DNA of 64,000 nt, from the NCBI GenBank assembly GCA_021234535.1, contig CM037843.1, forward strand, positions 39,123,200 to 39,187,199, written 5' to 3'. Position 1 is the stretch's first letter, and each line of letters begins with the position of its first letter. Positions 52,101-61,100 of the stretch are shown here, in pieces. The notes beneath the pieces were generated by a model. It made no database searches, was not told the origin of the DNA, and saw only the letters and a list, made by a program, of their open reading frames with translations. The position numbers and the translations under genes are program-made. This DNA comes from Stichopus chloronotus. Taxonomy: Eukaryota > Echinodermata > Holothuroidea > Aspidochirotida > Stichopodidae.

Positions 52101-55100
52101 TTCGGTTTGTGTAAGAGTGTACAGAAAGTTTTGAATTTTTGTGCATGCTGTGGGCAATTGACTGTTGATTACTGAAATTCCTATGCGCCATTTTATGCTA
52201 TGGATGCCTATTTGTGACATCAGTCCCGCTCCAGCAAATCATGGAAGTACTGCTTGAGGTAGTAGTTTCATGATCAAATGAAGAAGCAGCAGTACTGTGG
52301 CAAGTACTGTAGGTGGTCACACCAGACAAGTTTCGGCTGGATCAGTTTACGTCCTCGTGCTTCAGTGCTGATTGATGTAAATGGCTTTTAATTAGAAAGG
52401 TAGACAAGACACAATGAAAGAAAATAAGTGAGTTGGTGTTCTTAGCTGTTTCCTCCAGAGCATGTTGTCAGTGTTAGGTAGACTTAAAAGGGACATAGAT
52501 GTGTGATATTAAACCCTTATTGCAGTTTGCAGAATCCCTTCTTTAGGGTTTTAAATGAAAGATTCACAGCTGTTTTTACTTTGTAAAATGAATGGGATAT
52601 TGCCGTATATTGTAGGAATCATTATCTTCAATTCATTGCACTAATTGAAATGGCTTCTTTGATATTTATTAACTCCAGCATATCATTTTACAGTATGTAT
52701 TTTTCAAGTACAAGGAACCATAGTGCACTTGGGCTGTTGTAAAATCATGCAAAATACTTCTTCTCTTACAGATTGTATGAATGACTGTTGATGGTTGATC
52801 ACATTAGTGCTATGGAAGTGATTCCATGTGGATCTTTGTCATGTTTGGGGTCAAATGTCTGAAATGGGCCATTTTATAAAATCATAAAATGTGTTTCTTT
52901 CTCTGCAGATTTTATGTTACAAAGGTAAGGGTTCATCGTCAGAAATGGGTCATGTGGGCTATTGTACAAAAAAATGCAAAAAGCTCCTTTTACTTCACAA
53001 TTTCCATTATATACTCTCCATCTGCGCAAGGAACCACAGTGCCTTTTCTGCCATACCTTAATTTATTACATCACACATTGGTGGCTACCTACTTCCGTTA
53101 ATTATTGAGAGAAGTGTAGTGGGCTGCTGCAAGCCAAATGTCATGTACATTCTATTTTAGTTTGTCCTGTACTCTACCCCTGGAACTGTGTGTTCGTATG
53201 TACTAATACATATTCATCAGATCATGAATCAATGTTGTGTAACGTTTTCTTTTAGTATGACCGGACGTGAATTCTTTTCTCGATTTCCATCGCTTCATTC
53301 CTTTCTGATGGAACAGCTGCAGACGAGCCTTGATTCGAGGTATGTTTATATAAAATGTACTCAGAAACAAGCACAGAAAATAAGAATTCTCAAAGTCGTG
53401 TTGGGGGAACATGACCTGACACCTGCCATAATTTTCATACAGACAGTCTTGGAAGCCTATCCTGAGTTTCCAGTTTTACTTTCTACTGTTGGAGGAAGAC
53501 AGATGAGGGAAGAGGGTTGATATGCCATAAATATCAAATCTTATAACCGAAGCAGTGTGGGGGAGGGGGTGTCCCAATGAGTCTTGCCCTAGATTGTCTG
53601 TAGCTCAAGAAAGGTCAGGCACACTTAAGTCTTTCACAGATAACATATCCAGTGGCTGAATCATTCTTATCTTTGATTAAAGCTGTTTTAGTTTTCTGCT
53701 GTTGCAATCTCACTTTCTAATAGAAGACACTCAACATTCAGTGTCACATTAAATAATAAATCTGATATGTAAATTGTATGCATTAAACCTTGGGTGGCCA
53801 ACTTTTTTTAATTGAGGGGCCATGTTGCCACTTTTGAACTTCCTTGCAGTTCACACTCTATGATCCTCCTCTTTGTGGTATCTGTAAGCCTGTTTTAAAA
53901 ACCAAAAATACCTTGTCCCTGAAATTTGTAACAATTAAGACAATAGAATTATGTGCATGAAATAGTGGTATGCATCCAGGCATATCTATGGCAAGGGGAC
54001 TGCCAAAACTTGTAAAAATGGATAATATCGGCATAAGTAGTAAGTGTGAAGATCACAAAATATTAGTTTTCACAAGCCTTAACAGGGAGGATATTTTTGT
54101 TACTTTCCCCTTTCAATCTTTTCTTTTTCTTGTTTTCTTTAATTTTTGCTTCTGTTCAGATAGGGGTAAGGGGGTCTGGGGGCTGCATGATGCCTCTCCG
54201 TGGGCCAAATCTGGTCAGTGGGCCAAATGTGGTCAGTGGGCTGCAGGTTGGCCTTACATTAAACAAGCAGACTTGTTCATACGTCTGCAGAACATATTTA
54301 TTTTGTTTTAAATAGGACGTGCTGACAGAAATGATAGCTTTGCAAAATGTCTGTTTCCATTTCTATTAAAGTACAAAATCACCCATAGGATGGACGACTG
54401 ATGAGAATCTGTTGTGAACTTCATACTGAAGAATATGATACACTATTACCTTACTGTGTAGTCCAAAACAGGAACAATGGGTGAACTACAGTTTCAATAA
54501 CAATCATTTAGACTATATTGGGACACCACTCAATACCAGTTATGAACTACTAATGAAAACAACTAAACAGCAGCAACAAGACAAAGAAAAAAAAAGGAGC
54601 AACTATATCAACATTGAGTCAACAGACATCAGCAACCAATGAAAACCTTTCAAGTATTGAAATCAATCAATCAATGGAACACTATCAGTATTGCATTTTC
54701 TGTGATTACTTTAATTTTTGTTTATTTTCTTTGCAGTGATGGGGGCACCCTTCTTCATCCTAGCCTTTTCCCCACCCTCATCATTCTGTCTCATCTGCAC
54801 CCTTCTTACCAAGAAGATGACACTGCTTCTCTCAGCACACAAACGATGATACCACTGGTTGTCAGGTAAATATGAGTAAGACACTCGTGTTAGTGGAAGC
54901 AAATTTTTGCTTGTATTAAATGCTACGTCATCTTGTTTTGAAAGGCCTCATAAAGTCAAAGAGAAATATCATCACTTGATGGAATCACTTAAAGGCAATT
55001 TAAAATAAAACTAGATGTCTCACTTGAAAAATCTGTCGACTGTGTCATAAAATTGAGACATCACTTGATAAAAATTGAAAGTCACTACAATATATTGAAA

Positions 55101-58100
55101 GTATTATTAAATAGAGCAGAGCAATCTTTTGTTCATTTAAATATGATGCCATTGATGTATACATTTTTACAATGATAGATTCAGTTAGAAAGTGAAAATA
55201 TTCTTCAAAATTTCATTTGGACAGTTTCCTTTCATTCCAGCTATTATTCACAAATTATCCCACTAAAGTGTTTTTTTCAATTCCCTCAGGTGCAAGACAT
55301 TTAAAAATAAATAACTGTTTGTTTCAAAATTAGTTTAGTTATGGTTTGCAATGTGATAATGATTCATGTCTACATATCTTGTGCTTTCTTTTAAATGTGA
55401 AGATTATTGAAACAGTACCAAAGTGTACATTGGATTACAAAAGTAGAGTTGAAAATTAATTTAATATTTCATTATGTTAACAGATGTTCAAAATGTGCAG
55501 TTTATATGACAAGGTATATGGCTGCCAGAGCTCTTTCATCACTGGTGTCTCTGAATGATGTCATTCCAATGCTAGTCTCTATAATCCAGTCACTTCCTTC
55601 AAGTGCAGAAAGCTGCACCGATCAGAACCAGCTACATGGTAGTCTACTGATGGTGAGTTAAGATATTACTGTGGTTTAAAATGATAGAGATGACAAAGAG
55701 AATCTATGTAATCTAGAGCAACGATAACAGATTTAATGTACCATTTTCTTTTTTAACTAGTGGAGAAGTTTTCTGTTATTCAGAGTACAAAATCTGAGCA
55801 AAGGCATAGTATATTGGTGTTGTCGCACTCCTGGTGCCTTTGCACGTACTTTTTTTTTGGCGTTAAGTTCATCACCAATCAATCACCCAAAAATTTATGT
55901 GAAGTAAAATATTCATTCACAGGTGATGAATCTTATCAACAGTCACATCAGGAAATCTGGAACAATACCTGCAATCACCCAGCAACTTTTCAAGGATGTA
56001 TTACCTCTTTTCATATCCCACCGGTGGATTTTTTCCAGGTGATTTTATTTTTTAATACACACTTTGAAATAAGAACTTCTGTATTTTGGTGCAGTTCTCA
56101 TTTGAGCACTAGGTTCCTATCATTAACACTTCAACTGTATCAGTCCATTGCATTGGCCACATTTGTATCACCCTATTGAAAGAAATCTTAGTCACATAAG
56201 TGACCTGTTGACATGGTGATAAAATGACCTCAAGTTCCATTAGCCTGCACGATTGATTTTCTTCTTCTTGAACATCTGTTGTGTGTTTAATCTTACTAGG
56301 AGATCAACCACCATCCTTGTGTGACAGGCTAGGTGTTCATGCAATTTGCACAATGTGGTCATTGGTTACTGTGAAGCAGTTCAACTTACTGTACCTAGTG
56401 AATCATTTAGAAAAAAAATCTGCTACAGTGAAGCATGCGAACATTGAGGCTAATGCAGCAGAATTGCTTTGATTCTGCTTCCTTCAAAGATGTCCAAGGA
56501 AAAAGTGAAAATTTGTCTTGTTGTTTCTTAAAAATGTCTCATACATCTTGAAACAGTACCATGCTTTTTGTTTCCATTATGTTGTGGGGGAACATCATCT
56601 GTTTACCAGAGAGTTTAATTTTGTTGAATACACCCATTTTCTTTTTGTGAATGCTCATATTTCAAGCTATTGATCCTGGTAGATGGAATATTAAATGCAG
56701 CAGAGTATCTCAACATGTGTAATATATTCATTGTTTATGCTAACTTTAAAGGGGAATTCTAGCCAAGGAACATGTCTTCTGACTTATTTAAGACATTTCA
56801 AACCATTTTCATTCATATTCTTGACCTTTTGAAATGAACTTCTCATACACAACATGATATGTTCAAACTTCCTGCCCAACAGAGTTTCTAACACCATGCA
56901 TGTACACGAAGGGTGCAACCATTATGATGTAATTGACTGTGATCTCTGAGGCTTGTGACATGGTCGACGACCAGCTCTAATACAAGACAACCAACCTGAT
57001 TGTCCTACATAATTCATAATTACATGGCTTATTCCCCTGTCTCTGAAAAGGTTCACTTAGTACTTACTAAAGATTACGTTTTCTTTATCTTCACGGTATT
57101 GTTCGCGCTGGCTCACACTGCGTAATGTTGCTTTTTGATGGAAAATTCCTCTTCTTCTGTGTTTTACTGCAATCTTATCCATTTACCAATTTTATCTTGT
57201 GATAGTCACATTGAATACACAGTGTGTCTAATAACTAATTATGTATGTTAATCACTTTGATCATGGTTGGTCATCGACTATGTCACAAGCCACAGAGATC
57301 ACGGCCAATTACATCATAATGGCCACACCCTTTGTATACATGCATAGTGTTAGAAACTCTGTTGGGCGGGAAGTTTGAACATACCATGTTTCCCGTTAGA
57401 TGTTCATTTCAAAACGTCAAGAATATGACTGAAAATGGTTTGAAATGTCTTAAATATGTTAGACGACATGTTCCTTGACTGGAATTCCCCTTTAATGTAT
57501 TTCTGAGCATGAATATTTGTGTCGCCTCATAGAAAGTAAGTTTTCAGTACAGTCTTGTGATGTTAGACACCCATACAACAAAGCGATATCTTTCCCCTTC
57601 ATAAAATACAGTTTGAATATATGAGCCTGTTCACCTCGTGTAATATCATTGAAGAAATGCAGCTTATGCACTGTTGGGTTAAACTCACATTACCTTCTGT
57701 TTAATTAAAAGGAAAAGAAGTAGAAGCAGTAAGAAGAACTAATTATTGAAAGTTAAGTTAAATTTTTATTGTTTTTCTCTTCCTGCAGCCAAAATAAATG
57801 TGCAACAACAAAAGCAACATTCTTGCAAATTGTCAATCAAATTTTACTAGATCGACATTGGCTAGCATCTTCAGATGTATCAGAGGATATAATTCAGTCA
57901 CTGTCAATTTTAAAGTGCTCCTTCACTGAGATTTTTACCTCTGACTGTCTGAAGTCATCTTGTTCTCTACAACCCGACTCTGTTGCATTAGCGAGGGAGG
58001 AAGCGTCCATTTTGACCAGACTGATAACCACTCATGAAGAAACAATTACTATGGACTCTTCCCAGATGACTGAAAGCAAACAAGACAGCCCATCTATTGA

Positions 58101-61100
58101 ATGTCTTAAACTGTCTGACACTTCCCTTTTACTGAAAATACTTTGTTCACCTCTGTATGAAGTCAGATTGATTGGGTTAAACTTCATCTTGAAAGGACAC
58201 ACCACTTTACTAGCTTTGATCTCAGAAGATGGCCAAAGTCTTGAACCTGTCAGCAAAGAACAGACATTACATAGGACAGCTGCAATAGAACAAGTTCTGG
58301 TAAAGCTTGTTGCCATGGCTTCTGGAAGTGAATGTAATTTGGAGTGCCTAGGTAAGGTGAGTTAGGTGATATATTCATATTTGTACTTATTATTGGGAGA
58401 GCAGATGGAGGGTACATAGCAGGGGCGTAGCCACGGGGGGCACGAGGGGGCACATGCCCCCCATGACAAAGCTCTGCCACCCCAGGTGTCCCCCATGAAA
58501 AATTTTGAAATGTGCAGTTTTATCTTGCGGTCAATTTATTAAGTCAAAATATATATATATAGACAAAACTTGTGCCCCACCAGGAAAGGTCTGTGCCCCA
58601 CCAGTGCCCCCCTGCTCAAAAAATCCTGGCTATGCCACTGGTACATAGGTCATTTTCTTCAACTGTAAAACTTTATGAATGAAATATCTTTACAGGAGAC
58701 CACTTCTGTGTGATTTACATTTCATTTTTGTCATGCATAGACCAGCTGATCAAAATTGCTCACCTGTTTGTGAACAAAATCCTTTGTTTCCATCGACATA
58801 TAATTTAGCATGTATTTTACGGTACAAACGCATAAATAGACAATTACGAAGGCAAAATCTCGTAGTACGTGTGAAACATCGGAAAATCTGCTTCAGTAGC
58901 CATTCCAGAATTTTGTTCTTGGAACAGGGACAGAGACATGGTGTGTGCTCACATCGGTCACACAAAAACCGGCCTTTTAGTCCTTAATTCATTCCATACA
59001 TACAGGTTATTGAGGTATTGGCCAAGAACTTTGCGGTTCAAGATGTGACCAGAATTTTGTCAAGAATGCACAACGTGTTAAGTACCACATTTTTCAAGAA
59101 TATGCTAGAATTGGCAAGTCACCATAGTATCAGGTAAATTGTTTGTATTCATAGGGCTTTGTTTTCAGGACATAATTTGATTTCAAATAGTACTTGTAAT
59201 GTCAGAACCTACTGCCAAGCTAGAGTAGATGTTTATGTCGGACAGTTAGTCATTGTTTTATTTAGCACAATATAATGAAAGAAAAGTGGTTACACACCGA
59301 CACTAAGGTTATGTCTTTTGGCATTTTAGGGAACTTGATTGCTTGACAGCTTTGAAACTTGTTGAGTGAGGTGTACGATGCAAAGTTCAAAACCTGGGGC
59401 ACAGGAATTGTGTCCCTCATAAAGTTCAGCATTCTGTATCTTTTTCATTTTCTCTTGCACATGCTAGCATCTTCAAAGGTTTGATACTGTCTTGTTCATC
59501 TGTTGCTAGAGGACTTCCGCACTATGTTCTTAATGATGATGCTGTTTAATTCCACAACATGATGCTCCATGCAGAAATCCATTTCTTATTTGCTACAATG
59601 TGTTTTTTTTTTTTTTTATTTATTTCTCTCAGGGATGATATATGCAGTCCAGTTATTACAATTACTGGGAATCTGATATTTGCAGAAGGAACAGAGGTAC
59701 GTGAGTGATGATACTTGTTATTCTGAAGCAATGGCAACTGTGTTATCACTTGTATTGAAACAATACTCCAGACAATATGTAAAATGTTCTCCTGAAAGTC
59801 GTAGTAAAATGAAACAACATGTGAACAACTCTCACTCTTGCTCTAAGTCTTTGTGAATGGACATGGGATCATTTGAAATAATCAAACTTTTTAATAGGCC
59901 ATCCAAGCCTATGAAGTAGAATTATGAAAACAAGAGTGAAGGAAACCATCGTTTAACTTTTACATTACCATGCTGTGAGTAGGAATCATGCTTGAGACTA
60001 TCTAGATTCTGTCTAGATCCTGACCATCAGCATTCCATCTTATTATTTGAGGTTAACAGGGTCACATTGTGAAATTCTTATAAATTTCATATCTTAAGAA
60101 GGGGAGCTTTGACAGATGTCATTTTCAGTATGTAGTTGTGTCTCATTGAGTACAAGAACCATTTGGTCTTTAATGGAGGTCAAAGGTCATTTGATGTCAG
60201 CAAAGGTCAAATTTCGGAAATCTAGTAGACATAATCTCAAGAAAAGAAGCTTGTACACATCTCATATTTCATATAAAGAATAGGTAGCTGTTGAGGCATA
60301 GCTTTAATGTCAGATTCAAAAAAAAATAATCATAATCGGATCATGGAAACCACAATGCATTTGTGCATTCTTGTTATTTTATCACTTTATTCCAAAGCCT
60401 TAACAAAAAAAGTCACAGTTGTCCAACTTCCTGTCATATGTTTTACTGAGTTGTTCGTTGACAAAGATGTTTATTTTCTTCCTTTACAGACAGACAGCTT
60501 TCACGAGATGTTGTCAGGTTGGACTAGGATGGCGGAATATTTGTATTGTGAAGAATCATCTACAGAACTCTGTGTATCATTGTGCGCTGCCCTCTTTGAC
60601 ATCCAGCTCGCTGCTTGGAAATGCAAGCAGATAGTTCCAGGTAGTGAAAGTTTACGTAATAAAGATATGCTGTGTATTTCCAAATTATGGGCTCACTGTA
60701 GATGAGAAGTTCTCTGACCCTGTTCTTGACCTGGCATGGTCATAAAATAACTTTCATATAGCCTTCAAATTTAGTCCGCTTTGAATCTTCCATGCTGGAG
60801 GCATTCTGTTGTTGTTTGATCTCATTTGAAGAGCCTTGTGCCCTGCAGTGACTAGTTAGAATGTTAAATTATCAGTAAATTAGATAGTTGTGAAAATGTC
60901 AAAATGGTGAACTTTGTCAAAAGAGATGCAGTTTACAGTGCCATGTGCTACAATACCCTTGGTGCCTATGCAAAACTTAAAGGGGTGATGTTAGACATAA
61001 ATTTAATGTCATTGCCATGAAACAACATCTTTGGTATGTTGTTGGTGTTGGTTGTGAACCATTCAACCATATCTCTTTCAGCCAGTGCCATATGGCAATA

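Noticed and set aside
58679..58987. 102-codon ORF in THADA intron 30
   Set aside because: No family resemblance, and exons 30 and 31 join in phase without it. It may be a decayed repeat.
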